Assembly (NCBI GenBank): GCA_030248225.1
Contig: JASANE010011638.1
Span: 186,001 to 250,000, forward strand
Length of the DNA stretch: 64,000 nucleotides
From: Trileptium ribeirensis
Taxonomy: Eukaryota > Nematoda > Enoplea > Enoplida > Thoracostomopsidae
Direction of reading: 5' to 3'
Within the stretch, counting starts at the first letter, position 1. Each line of letters opens with the position of its first letter. Made by a program: the position numbers and the translations under genes. Under the pieces are notes generated by a model. It did not search any database and was not told where the DNA came from. It saw only the letters and a list, made by a program, of their open reading frames with translations. Shown one piece after another: positions 12,421 to 23,287 of the stretch.

Positions 12421-12790
12421 AAAAACATGTGTCCTCCTATGTGCTATATATTGTGCCATGCCGATAATGAAGTGCGTCGTTTCCCGACCAGCATTTATCG
12501 CTGGATAGCAAAGTTATCCTTGTTAATGAAATATAAGTAACCACCGAGTTTCAGTAAAATACAACCCCCTTTACGACCAAAAACAAGTGTCCTCCTATGA
12601 GCTATATATTGTGGCATGTCGATAATGAAGTGCGGTGTCTGAGCTTACTGCATGCAATATTTAATGCCAAGAGTCATTTTGCGACCAACACTTATCGCTG
12701 GACAGCAAAGCTATGCTTGTGAATGAAATATATACTAGCTACCAAGTGTCAGTAAAATACAACCACCTCTGCGGTGCAATATACTGTGCG
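12421..12790 (+). repeat. Diverged tandem duplication, two units
   Basis: The words GTGTCCTCCTATG, GCTATATATTGTG, TCGATAATGAAGTGCG, TTATCGCTGGA, CAGCAAAG and GTCAGTAAAATACAACC occur twice in the same order, about 160-200 bp apart. The second unit has an extra ~40 bp. Confidence 0.75.
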
Positions 12791-12839
12791 TAGCGTAACA
12801 TGTAGTAGATAAAAATATCAGTGAGAAGACGGGGTTTGA

Positions 12840-13202
12840 AAGCCGTATTAGGCGGACCTTTTCAGTAGCACAAGTCCAAGTTAAATTTTATTCTACAATA
12901 CTTTTGGCATATATATTCAACAATTCTACATAAGCTCAAATTATATCCATCCCACAACATTAATATCTCTGCCCCAAACAATGTCTTTCGTAAGTCTTTA
13001 AAGAAGTGCAGTCCATTATCTAATGCATTGAAGTCCCTGGTTTAGTTCCACAATAGGTACTCAAATTATTATCTGACAATCCTATTCTATATAAATCAAA
13101 ATTAAAAATCCCATGTCTTGCCAATAACTGTTTTGAAATTTTCATACGATCCGTATTCAACTTCCAAAGAAATTTTGGTCTAAGTTTGTTAGATTTACCC
13201 AA
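12840..13202 (-). pseudogene. LINE pol C-terminal fragment (R1/Jockey/I-like)
   Basis: The minus-strand frame 13202-13020 encodes KLNTDRMKISKQLL, ARHGIFN and RIGLSDNN, then C-x8-H, and after an in-frame stop IMDC. This is the C-x8-H-x4-C part of the zinc-knuckle-like segment after the RNase H region of R1/Jockey/I-type LINEs; the first Cys of the motif is missing. Further codons toward 12840 are broken by stops. It resembles the fragment at 57035-57420. Non-functional. Confidence 0.55.
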
Positions 13203-13658
13203 GAAAACCCTTGTCTGTCATCAACCAATGCTATGAGATCACCTACTTTTATGTGCTCTAAAAGACCTGTCCTTCAGTCATGTTGTAAGTACATAAACAC
13301 GTACAGGAACATAAGGTTCCTGTCCAATGTCTTGGTATTAGACCCGTGCTTTCTGCGTGTGCCTATTCTTTAGCAGGTATATATATGCGATACGACTGTG
13401 CGCGCGGGTGCGATTAGCTCGATTCACTCGCGTTTTAGATAAACGATCACCAAAGCCGTCAATAAAACGTTTATTTAAACATTACACACAATAGGGCACA
13501 GTTCTTTAATGCCGCGTTACTGAAGCCACACTTTCAATTTTACCGGCGCTTTTTATATACATTGGTTTTTGTTTCTAACTCGCCTACTTGAGCGTACGAC
13601 TTATCTAGATCGTTATCTATTACTTTCAAGTTAGGTTACGTACTATTACTTTTCCTCT

Positions 13659-15230
13659 TGTGAGGTTGGTACAATTACCCCCGAACGCCTGGCAGCTGCA
13701 CGAGTATATGAGTACCTTAACCTAAGCCTTAGATTTATTTTAGTGCTGATATTTAGCACAATCTGTCCTCGGACGGCTTACGATGGCGTATTACTACTTT
13801 ATTAACTATCTTGTGAGTGGATACGATGACCCCAGGAAGGCTGGCCAAGTACGTTTATCTGATTACCTGAGCCTAGTTCCTTAGAATTACGCTAATTACG
13901 TGCCGGTTATATTTCTGTAGTCGTCCCCGTACGGCTGACGATCTACATTATATATAACTAGTTAGAAGCGGTCGACCACTACCTGGTTTCCTTACAATTC
14001 TCCCGTCCCTGGACAGCTGGCGCGAACGACGATTTTCCCAGATTTTTTTGCAGTTTCAGTACAGCGAGTTGCCAAATTCAAGGTTTTTCAAGGTTGAATT
14101 CGAAATTCAAGGTTTTTCAAGGTCGCGGCCACCCAGTGGAAGGCTTTTTTTGCTCTTTCTGTCCTAAAACCGACGTATTTATCAATAAATGTACATTATT
14201 AGCTTCCTCAGTCCCTTTAAAGTTTCAGAAAGGTAATAATGACATCGTAATACATTAAGTTTAATGTAAATTATTTTTAAAACATTTTAAGTCCAATTGT
14301 ACCTTCATTTTTTCATCTGTGTTAATATATAAGTTTCGAAGACCAGGTTCCGGTTCCGGTTTAAATGGACGTTTTCGGTTGCTGGTTCCGGTAAATCTCG
14401 ATTCCGGTTATTCCCTGGTAATTAACTCACGATTATACTCCACGGGGTTTACTCAGTTCTACCAATTATTCACTCTGTAGCCACTATAGGAGGGTCGTTA
14501 TGATTAAGTTAGCGCTCGTGATAATTTCTTGCCACTTTGGTTTCTTTTTCTTTTTATAAGGAACAATAATATTACTAAGTAGGCACAGTTAGTTATTTTT
14601 AAGTATTTATTTGTGTAGCTCTGAGCCAATAATTTAAGATCCTGATCAAAGTTTAGAAAACAGAAAAATCAAACTAAAAACCTTTGAAACACCATTAAAT
14701 CCGCATAATTCTTTATGCTTGCCTTTAAAATACCAGAGACATCAAAGAATAACATCTATGGCAATCCGCTAACAATAAAATCCAATCTTAATATACACCA
14801 AACACGACCATAACCATTTGAGCAGGCTACCAGACTAATGGTAGCTAAGCAACCACTTTATTATTTAATACGATAAATGAAACCACATGCGTAAGTCTTT
14901 ACGCAGATGCAACCGGAAACTAAATGCTTAAGAATAAACCCAAATAGACAGCACATTTCTTTACATTGGCCTCTAACTATCATAATCGATCACCAAACGA
15001 CAGAACGACGCTTTGCAACTTAAAAAGAAAACAAAAACCCAGCTAACTACATGTCAGCTAACCTAAGAAAAGAACGAAGATTATGCAGATTAGGCATAAT
15101 CTTTAAATGAAAACATCAAAATAAATGGGATAAGGACGAAAAAGGGAGTGAGTGATATATAATGTGAAAAATTGAAAACCCTGAATTTTTGTGACCCTTT
15201 TGGACACTTGGTAGCCTATGTACCCCGACA
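13659..15230 (-). repeat. LTR-like sequence, 3' side of minus-strand element
   Basis: On the minus strand it runs from TGTCGGGGTACATAGG to CCTCACA, so it has TG...CA ends. It contains the TTTGCATAAT-like and TTAGCT-ACATGT blocks shared with 20909-22021, 22030-22398 and 24952 onward. The outer ~150 bp appears partly duplicated at 13811-13910. A CCGGAACC repeat piece is embedded at 14335-14435. Confidence 0.5.
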
Positions 15231-15537
15231 TCCCCGGTTGTCGTTGTAGCATCCACCACTGATGCCATTTCTTTTGTCCCAAGCGCAATAGGGGAGTGCT
15301 CTAAAGAGGGTAACGGGGGACGTTTAAAGTGGTGAACCCCTGAACACCACAGACCGAAGTCCTTAACTTTGCCTCTTGAGCTCACGCCCGTATTTGTTTT
15401 ACCTGACCTTCTTATTTCCCAAACAAGATGAAGGAGCGTTCTTGAGAGGCTAACTGGGGACGTTTAAAGCGATGAACCCTTAAACAACGCGAACCGAAAT
15501 CCTTAACTTTGCCTTTCAAGCCCGCGCAACATCTGTT

Positions 15538-16756
15538 TTATCCGTGTCGATTACTTTCCCTTTTTAATTCTTTCGTACCGTTTACCCCCTTCGCTAATTT
15601 AGCGTCTACCACTGACGCTACCAATTCCCAATCATCAAATCTTCTATTAACCGGCCCTTGATTTCCATCCCGATTATTTAAATTCAAACCATCCCAATTT
15701 AATTTCTTCTTTCGTAAACCTTCCCGATTTACTCTTCTTTCTTTGTAATTGGGGTTGATTCTTTGGTCTTGTGCGATTCCTCCAAACATAATTGCCGGAA
15801 AATAATGTTATGATAAGACAATACACAGTTATCAAAAACAAAAACAAAATGATAATCACAATTTCATGTATTTTTTCTTTGGTAAAATTACCAGTTTCTT
15901 CCTGTTTTACACCGTTTGCCTATTGAATCGATTCTTTTTGGATATCGTTGGTTGATTCTTTGTTCGAGTTGGTTATACCAGTTCCTTTGATAAGGCTGTT
16001 TCTTTCTTTTTGTCGATTTGTTCCTTGGTTCATCGTCAGTTAATTCGTATTCGAATTTGTTGTTTCTTTTCCCGTCCTATTGAGCATTGTCAGAAAGCGT
16101 GAATTCCGAAGGTTCCAATGCCTTGAACGGCTGACAATGGTTTCTTCTTCCTTCATATTCGAACTTCTTGATCAACTAGGACAAGGCGAAGAGACAGACG
16201 CCCGGCTGGCTCGTCACCTTCTCCACCTTGTTGCATTGACTGAACGGTTATCTTCATTGTGGTATTATTCTCTTGGTATTCACCGATTGCAGGGTTTCGA
16301 ACTCTTTTTGATCACCGATTGTAGATTTGAATTCGTTATGATCACCGTTTGTGAATGCAAATTTATTTCATACACCGATTGGATTCAACTTCTTTATGAC
16401 CATCGATTGTGACAACTACATTTCTTTCACCGAATGGATCTTGTTTGATCAGGAATAATAGTATTTAGATTCGTATCGTGGCTCTTATCTCCGCCTTGAT
16501 CCTTCCGAGTCTCGCGATCTTGGTCAAGTAGATTCCCGTCTTCGTTCTGGAGACTTCTTCCCAGGATCAAATGATTCTTTGTTTTCGCATCTACTTTCTG
16601 TAGACTAACGTTGAGAACTTCTTGTTCGACGTTTTCTAACTTGTTCTTTGGAGACTTTGAGTGTCTTTTCGTACTTTGTTCTTTTCCTGGCGTCGCTAAT
16701 GTTTCCCAGAATTCATCATCTTTCCGCTTTACGTCTTCTCGTCCTTCTGCCTTCAT
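15538..16756 (-). pseudogene. Low-complexity frames at 3' end of minus-strand element
   Basis: Two frames, 16756-16427 (KAEGREDVKRKDDEF) and 15789-15538 (NREGLRKKKLNWDGLN), plus shorter ones. They are charged and N/K/D-rich, with no recognised domain. They sit where the plus-strand relative has its unknown downstream frame, but I see no clear sequence match. Confidence 0.3.
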
Positions 16757-16909
16757 TATCTGTTGTTGCTTTTCTCGTAATGCGACTTGGCCAGCTCTTA
16801 CGAACTTTTCTCCCTATGTCTTCAATTTGCTTTGGTTCTTTTTGAGTGTTCTTTCTTTGATGCTCTCAGATCCATCTCGTCTTTTGATTGTTCGTTCTTT
16901 CCAATTGTT

Positions 16910-17243
16910 CTAGCCGAACCTTCTTTTTTGGTGTTGTGATATTGGTTGCTCAGTTTGTCTTTCTCGGTTCAGCAAGAAGATATCTTCTTCTTGTTCTGAG
17001 ATTTCGCTTATAGTTACGAATAATTGTTCTTCATCTAAACTAGTTGCTACTACGTTTTCGGTCACTAGAGTCGTTTCCCTCTGTTGTTGTTCTTTCCTTT
17101 TTGCGCTTGATTTTCCTTTGGGTACAGTCTTTGTTTGACCCTTCTTTTGGCTTTGGGAATCTTTTCTTTCTTGGGCCTTTTTCTTTTCCGTTTTCTTCAC
17201 CATTGTCGTAGGTTATTTCGATTGTACACTTTTCGTCCGTCAT
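16910..17243 (-). pseudogene. pol linker remnant (K/E/Q-rich)
   Basis: Overlapping frames carry VVATSLDEEQLFVTISEI, SEQEEDIFLLNRERQTEQ and ISQHQK. The plus-strand element has a corresponding acidic stretch (SDSEEEHAAERVNETSEEED, EEKQTEQLLSQRQK) between RNase H and integrase. The RT and RNase H expected upstream are missing in this copy. Confidence 0.45.
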
Positions 17244-17435
17244 CCGTAATTAATTCGTTGTCTCTTCCTGTTTCCTCTTGACTTTCAATATCGGACCATT
17301 GACTGTCTTACCTTTGAGTTGGTTGCACTCGTATTTCCGTTTCGAAGATCGATGATGTTTTAAAATCAGATTCTTCTTGATTCACGGCGACTATTCGGTT
17401 CGTTTGTTTCCTTTTCGTTGTTCTTCTTTGACCTT

Positions 17436-17768
17436 CTATGGAACTTTATTCTGTTCGCCTTTCATATTGTTTGAAATTGCGCGTTCGATGCTTTTGCAGA
17501 ACTCGACTCGCTGCTTCGTGTTGCCTTGCCGGACTGACTCCATTTCGTTTACTCGCCAATTATGGGGCAACAATTTACCATTCATAGTTGTTCTTAATTG
17601 CCAATAGTCAATTACCAATTCGAATGCTGCTAGGAAATTGTGGCCATATATCGCCATCTTTGAGAAATGATGAATCGTATCTTCAGCACTTTCTTTTCTA
17701 AGTGGACCGGTACGAAGAAGTAGCCTATTTCTTTTTCTGTGAAATTTCCATTGAACGCTACCGGGCAT
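17436..17768 (-). pseudogene. Protease-downstream pol remnant
   Basis: A 110-codon frame following the protease in a different frame (LVIDYWQLRTTMNGKLLPHN). No RT motif is present. Probably degraded or divergent spacer after the protease. Confidence 0.35.
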
Positions 17769-18189
17769 AATGACGTTTCTTTGAGGGCAAGCGACTAGAT
17801 TGTTTTTTGTAATGTTCTTCGCTAATGATTGTTATTTGCGACCCAGTATCGACTAGGCCTTGAAGTTTCTTAGTTCCTTCCAGGTACGCATCGATGTAGT
17901 ATCTTGACAGCACCGTCGGATCGCTACACGGTTCGTGTTCTTCAATTCTATCTATTTGGTTCACTGCTACGAATTGGTCTTTTTCTTCCTTCGATATATC
18001 TTCGGTGTTCCTTGGTTCTTTTTGAGTGTTCTTTCTTTGTTGCACTCCACTCGATCTCGCCGGTTCATTGTTCATTCTTTCGTTATGTGGACTCGTTCGC
18101 TTGGTACCACTCTGTAACGGTTGTGGTTTTGTTGCTGATTCTCCATTCGCACTCCTCTTGCGTTTTGCACTGCGCTCCTTGAAACACAA
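17758..18189 (-). pseudogene. Retroelement aspartic protease region
   Basis: The 143-codon frame contains EHEPCSDPTVLSRYYIDAYL followed by the protease core LVDTGSQITIIS, with the catalytic D-T-G intact. The plus-strand element at 41.4 kb has the same segment, but there the triad reads D-T-E. Upstream residues (RKNTQKEPRNTEDIS) are lysine-rich spacer. The frame ends soon after the core, and the next frame (17768-17436) continues in a different register. Confidence 0.7.
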
Positions 18190-18191
18190 TG

Positions 18192-18578
18192 TTATGTTCT
18201 ATGGCCTTGCCTTCCACGGTTGTTGCACCTTGATGGCGTTTGGTTCGTCAACGTTTGCCGATTTTCCTGTTGTCGGTTTGTCATCGATATTGACATTCTT
18301 TGCTGTATTTGCCAATTCGTTTGCGGTTGCGTTGCTTGTTGCGGTACTTGCATCGACTGATTGTTCCACCGTTGCGGACGACATTGCGTTTGCGGTCTTT
18401 GCAATCTCGGTCCTATTGATTGTTGGCCGGTGTTCGGTCTCGTTTGGTTTGCACTCGGTTGACTCGATTGTATTTGTCTATGCCTTGGTCGCTGCTCAAT
18501 GCTTTGTAATCCTTGGATCATTTGTTGATCCAAGTTCTCAGCTGATTCGGCTTTCTCTGTTAACGTTGCAAATGTCAA
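18192..18578 (-). pseudogene. gag C-terminal-like, glutamine-rich
   Basis: A 128-codon minus-strand frame with strong Q/N/S/T/P bias (SSQPSANQTRPNTGQQ, QQATQPQTNWQIQQ) directly upstream of the protease frame. The overlapping plus-strand frame 18026-18679 is its antisense shadow. The gag assignment rests on position and composition only. Confidence 0.45.
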
Positions 18579-18679
18579 TATCTTTGACCGTTCCGTTTGC
18601 CGTAAACTTTACAGCTTGTTCATGTGATGCGTCAACGTCTTTGGCATGTCGAATATTTTCAATGCATGAACATTGTTAA

Positions 18680-19235
18680 AATACTGTGAGGTATTGTTCC
18701 AAAATTATATAAAGTTACAAAAGTTGTTATTGCTATATAATGGATAGATGTGGGCTACCTTTGTTTACATTTCTATATATGTCATTTCTTGCCAGTCTAA
18801 TGTCTAGTGCATAATGCTAGCTCACTGTTAAGTTTTTTTATATAATTTGTTATTGGTTGCTAACAGTTACTGCCATATATCTTCCAAATTTTCCTAATTA
18901 ACATTCGGTATTAAAATTTTCCACGATCTATACAGGTAAAGCGCCGATCTTTTCTTTATTTATCACACAAGCAAAATCTCTGAGTAGGGCATCATGGAAT
19001 AAAGTTTTGCTTCAACCACCAGCTCAGACTTTTATGGTGAAACCCAGCCTCAATTCCTGTCTTAACAGTCGAGATAAGACAGAGCTTGAAGCCTTCAGAA
19101 CTAATGTAGTTCACCCTGGAATAATCTATAACGGCTTCTCCAATAGGCATAACGATGATTGTCCGGATCGTTTCAACTCTTTTGAAATTTTCGATAATAG
19201 TTACTATTTTTACAAAATTGTAGCAATTTAACGCG
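18680..19235. other. Noncoding stretch inside the minus-strand element
   Basis: Short open frames only. No recognisable protein or repeat was seen here. Confidence 0.4.
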
Positions 19236-20118
19236 GCGACTCGTTACTCGAACACGCCACGGTGAGATCGTTTTGCTAGAAAATTTTCGCAAATGAACTG
19301 TGCACTTGCTTACGTGAATACTCCATGGTGATGCCCATATAAGGTTGTATGACGGCTTGCTTGAGCACCCTACAGCAAAGTAAAATCTTGAAGAGAATTT
19401 CTTGAATGCACGTGGGAACGGTTACTCGAGCATTTCCCAGTGATGATGTTAGAGTGCTGTGGTCCTGCTTACCCGAGCGCTCCACTGCAAGCCATACTAT
19501 GTTTCAAAATTATCTTTGGATATTTACACATTAGTACTGATTTTCATTCAAAAATTCTATTCCACGACGCGGTACAATTTCACTGTTTTTCTAACAACAA
19601 ATCTGATCCACAAGCCTCGTCGAATTTCCAGTCAACCGGCTGTGGCTCGCCACACGAGCACGCTGCAGCGGGATTGTCTTTGGCATGATTACTCGAACCC
19701 GCCGAAGCAAACTATATGTATAGTAGTCATCGGATGTAATTCTTTTTGAACCGTGACTGAAGGGTGCCGAGTGCACAGAATCAGACCCCGGTAGCACTTT
19801 TACCGCTCGTCCCTATAAAACTTACCTCTGGGGTTCATGCGCATGCGCACCTTTCGCGGTAGTTACATATGAGAGTTATAATAATAATAGTAACCAATAC
19901 AAGTACAATAATAATAAATCGCTCGCTGCCCAGTCGCTACCCTCGCTTCTTTTTACGTTTTTGTTTTCTTTCCAGCGTATTGTTATACAGATCATCACGT
20001 TTAATTTCAGTAAGCGAGCTCTTCAGCAGTCTAGATAAAATTGTGGTTTATGTAAATTTTAAGTTTCTCTGAGACTGTTGCTGTAGCCCGTTTTCTCGAA
20101 CACGCTACAGCAGAAATA
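19236..20118. repeat. Cluster of degenerate TTACTCGAGCAC-CCAC motifs
   Basis: About eight related ~22-bp motifs: 19243 (GTTACTCGAACACGCCACGG), 19307, 19357, 19421, 19466, 19645, 19688 and 20087 (TTTCTCGAACACGCTACAGC). The approximate consensus is TTACTCGAGCACGCCACNGCA. Spacing is irregular, from 38 to 400 bp. Nothing coding overlaps. It may be a decayed tandem repeat or a cluster of binding sites inside the retroelement. Confidence 0.45.
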
Positions 20119-20222
20119 CAATTATATAGGGAAACATATAATAATCCAATTTATATTTTCTCTATGTCTACAAGTAAATGCGGGCAGCAAACCCTCGCCG
20201 AGATAAGGGTTATGGCAGGATG

Positions 20223-20510
20223 CTGGGCTCTCCAAATTGTGGGTGGCCTGGCATTTTTCGGTTCCCCTTGGTTCAGAATAGGTGCCCCCCGGTTCATGTT
20301 CCCTGGCGAAATTTCGGCCTCTCCCGGTTCACCGCCTCTTCGAAAAGTTTTTTGTTTCCAATCGGTTCAAAGTACATAAAATTTGATCAAAATTTGTACT
20401 AAAATTCCGTTCTGAAGCCAAAAATTTCGCAAATTTTGTCAAAATTTGCTACAAAATCGCTTTTTCTCTCCATCAAAACTATTTTGGTTTCTAACACTAT
20501 TTTTAAACAT
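20223..20510 (+). mobile_element. Family A copy 5, right-truncated
   Basis: It starts CTGGGCTCTCCAAATTG and keeps the first ~290 bp of the family, through CTTTTTCTCTCCATCAAAA. It ends where the gag-like frame begins. The right terminal repeat is missing, so no target duplication can be checked. Confidence 0.75.
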
Positions 20511-20513
20511 AAA

Positions 20514-20840
20514 TCACTTTCGGTTTGCACCGATTGCTTTTGGGCTCGGTTGTCGCTGTTGCTCTAGCACTAGTTGGATCTCGACTGTGCTCCGGTCTGC
20601 ACCGATTATTTCGTGGTCATCAATTGCAATTGTTATCGGTTGTGCCGGCGGAATCTCCGGTTCGTCTTGATTGTAACATTGACATATTCGTTTGAGCTCT
20701 TCGGTAAGGGTCGCATGCTTTTTGATGAATTGTAGCTGCTTTTCGTTTTGTTGTTGCAGCTTTTGTATTGTTTCCCGAATTTCTATTTCGCGATCTGTTG
20801 TTGCAAATAATTGGTCGCTGCTCGTTTCTTCTTGAAACAT
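20514..20840 (-). pseudogene. gag-like N-terminal fragment
   Basis: A 108-codon frame beginning MFQEETSS just inside the LTR-like sequence. It is predicted coiled-coil: repeated Q/E/K-rich heptad-like stretches around IRETIQKLQQQNEKQLQ. The position directly after the LTR and the composition suggest gag. No zinc knuckle is present. At its 3' side it is cut by the family A insertion at 20223-20510. Confidence 0.45.
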
Positions 20841-20908
20841 CTCGGTATACGTTTCTTGTAGGCTTGTTCTTGATGCTTGTAGGTTGTCGTTAATTCTAAT
20901 AAGCCTCT

Positions 20909-22021
20909 TGTGAGGTTTGTACGGCCGACTCCGGTTGGCTGCCGACGCACGTTTATCTGATTACCTGACCGAAGGCCTTAGAATGACGCTAATACGTGCC
21001 AGTATTTAACAAGCCGCTCCCGATTGGCAAACAGACCCGGTTATTAAAACTGAACAGTAGCAGTCGACTACTAAACAGCTGAACTTTCTTAATCTGTGCA
21101 GACCCCGATTGGCTGCCGTACACAGAGGAGATTCCAAGCCCCGTTTGGCTGGCCCAAACTAGTAGTTGGGATATACTGGTAGCTCGGGCTCGAGGGGTAA
21201 TCGCATCTGCTCCCCTTACTCAACCGGTCTTCTCAAAAATGGCTGGAAGACCCGTCAAGCAGTGCTACTAGCCTCAGACCCAATTAATCTGCTCGCCCTC
21301 GTATTACTCACTCGATACTATGGGCCGAATATTTACTATATTACTAAGCCTGATTATTATTATCTATCTCCTGATACCATTTTTTAACGGGAAAGGTTAC
21401 TATTACTACGTATCTAGTAATTAAATTAAGTATAGGTACTTATTTGTGTAGTTCGCCGCCACTAAAATTCAGTCTCCACGTACTCGTAACTCCAATTCAG
21501 TAAATAAAAAGCTAACGCCAGATCAACTCGGTGCACTTTTTTGCACTATAACCAGTAAGCCAGAGCACTATCAAGCACAATTCTTTGTGCGTTACTGTTA
21601 TAAATCGAAGCCAAGACGCTAGACGGATTTAGAAGCAGTACTAAGTAACCCTTTCCGACGCCGCTTCGTTTCTCATAAGCATGAACATAAGTGTATCAGC
21701 TACCGGCAGAACACGTAAAAACAAGGGTAGCAGTTAGCTACGTAACCAATCATAAAACAAAAATAATTAAACTGAACTCATGTCGACACACGGCGAAGCG
21801 TTACCGACCGACCTCTATAATATCTAGAACCAGATTAACTACAAAACAATTGTGCTAACATATGTTAGCTAAACACATGAAAGTAAAATATGCAAATTAG
21901 GTGAGTGAGATAAACAAAATTTTAAATTTTGAGATTTGAGTTTAAGTAGGGAGACATATAATAAGGAAATAAAATTTTAATTTGAGAAGATACGATCCCA
22001 CTTGCCTACGGGACCCCCACA
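20909..22021 (-). repeat. LTR-like sequence, 5' side of minus-strand element
   Basis: On the minus strand it starts TGTGGGGGTCCCGTAGG and ends CCTCACA. Immediately inside it lies the gag-like frame 20840-20514. Shared blocks with 13659-15230 are clear near both ends and poor between. Confidence 0.5.
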
Positions 22022-22029
22022 GCTGACGT

Positions 22030-22398
22030 AAACAACAAACAAGCTACCACAATCGGTGGTAGTTAAGTAGCCAGCATTATAAATTACGTAAACATATAAA
22101 TTAAAGCCTAGTGTCGATCACCATTAAACTCCGACCACCGAAATCAACGGCTGTTCAACCGAGACTAAACTAAAAGATTGCTAAAGCCAGCTATAAGTTA
22201 GCTAATAAGAAAAACAAAGGCAGATTATGCAAATCATGCATTTCACGAAAACAACAAAACAAATAAAATCAAATAAAAGGAGGACGTAGAAGGGAGGGAG
22301 GGATATAATAAACAAAAATATGAAAACCCGGAACAAAAGGAAACTTTTGGGTTTTTGGTGCCTGGAGACCCACGGTAGCTTAGTGGACCCCCGTCACA
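22030..22398 (-). repeat. Truncated LTR fragment adjacent to the 5' LTR
   Basis: On the minus strand it starts TGTGACGGGGGTCCAC and contains TTATTATATCCCTCCCTCCC, ATTTGCATAAT and TTAGCTAACTTATAGCT. It is thus a second copy of the first ~370 bp of the LTR, abutting the next LTR copy. Confidence 0.5.
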
Positions 22399-23163
22399 AT
22401 GACATTCGGCAAATGGAAATGTTACTAATAATTTTGCCCATAGCTTGGTAAATACACACAAAACACATATATACATTCAAAATGTAAAGAACATGTAAAA
22501 GTTTTAGTAAAACAGATCGCAAATGCGCGGGTTTTATTGTAGATAAAATAGACCCTGATAGCTACGAAAAATAGTAAAGCTTAAATAAATATAAGCTTTC
22601 GAACGCCATAATATAGTTTCGTAACAAATGATTATTCGTTAGTTGGCTATGCACGTATTTTTTCGCGCGATAGAGTTATTCCGCTAAGCTGTAGCGTTTT
22701 ATAGCAAAGATTGGTAAATATGTTTCCCGGAAGTTTAAAACTCGATACACTGCAAAATACAGATGCATATCTGAATGCAGCAAGATGCAAGACAAATGCG
22801 TTTCACCTTAGCCGCCTATTGCTTTAGGTGGTCAACAGACCTGTCAGGGGGAGGGTCGGTGCTTCGTGCTGGGAGGAGAAAGTCCTGCGCCACAGGAGGT
22901 ACAAGGGCAACCTATGTGCCCTCCCTATTACCATGTATATATAATTTTAATGCCATTTTAATATCTTTCTCATTTCACAACTCAGAATATCCGAGTCAAC
23001 GTTTGTCTCAATGTAGAAATTACTTTGTCGGCATAAGTCAGGCATAGTTCATAGTAAGGCTTAACCACACAGATTTGTGGAATCGATAAAAGTTCCAGCT
23101 CAAACAGAGCTAAATTTGATTAATTGAGATGCAAGTGACATGTTATCATGCTAGCTGGTACAG
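22399..23163. other. Intergenic stretch with a GC-rich patch
   Basis: Mostly AT-rich. A GC-rich patch at 22840-22930 (GGGGGAGGGTCGGTGC, AGTCCTGCGCCACAGGAGG) stands out, but I cannot assign it to an RNA or element. Confidence 0.35.
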
Positions 23164-23179
23164 CAATAATAATAACAAC

Positions 23180-23274
<95 letters not shown>

Positions 23275-23287
23275 TAATAATAATAAT
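23164..23287. repeat. (AAT)n microsatellite
   Basis: About 40 AAT/ATT units with a few AAC variants. It directly follows the 3' end of the minus-strand LINE (GCGCATTATAAATCC then ATT repeats), so it is most simply the LINE tail. The long Asn- or Ile-run frames are artefacts. Confidence 0.95.

Larger units (their letters stand above)
13659..22021 (-). mobile_element. Ty3/gypsy-like element, internally deleted, minus strand
   Basis: It is bounded by two same-orientation, diverged LTR-like sequences (13659-15230 and 20909-22021). These share CCTCTTGTGAGGTT, ACGTTTATCTGATTACCTGA, CCTTAGAAT, ACGCTAA and a TTAGCTAAC/TTTGCATAAT region. Read on the minus strand the interior gives gag-like, then protease (DTGSQITIIS), then lysine/glutamate-rich linker remnants. 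Protease and linker match the plus-strand element at 40.3-48.7 kb. No reverse transcriptase, RNase H or integrase could be recognised, so this copy looks nonautonomous or heavily deleted. Family A copy 5 sits inside it. The order of parts and the LTR pairing are inferred; LTR divergence implies great age or mixed origin. Confidence 0.6.

Noticed and set aside
18026..18679. 217-codon plus-strand frame, hydrophobic and cysteine-rich
   Set aside because: Antisense shadow of the Q/N-rich gag and protease frames of the minus-strand element.
22840..22930. GC-rich patch as a structural RNA gene
   Set aside because: No cloverleaf, snRNA or SRP-like elements could be drawn.
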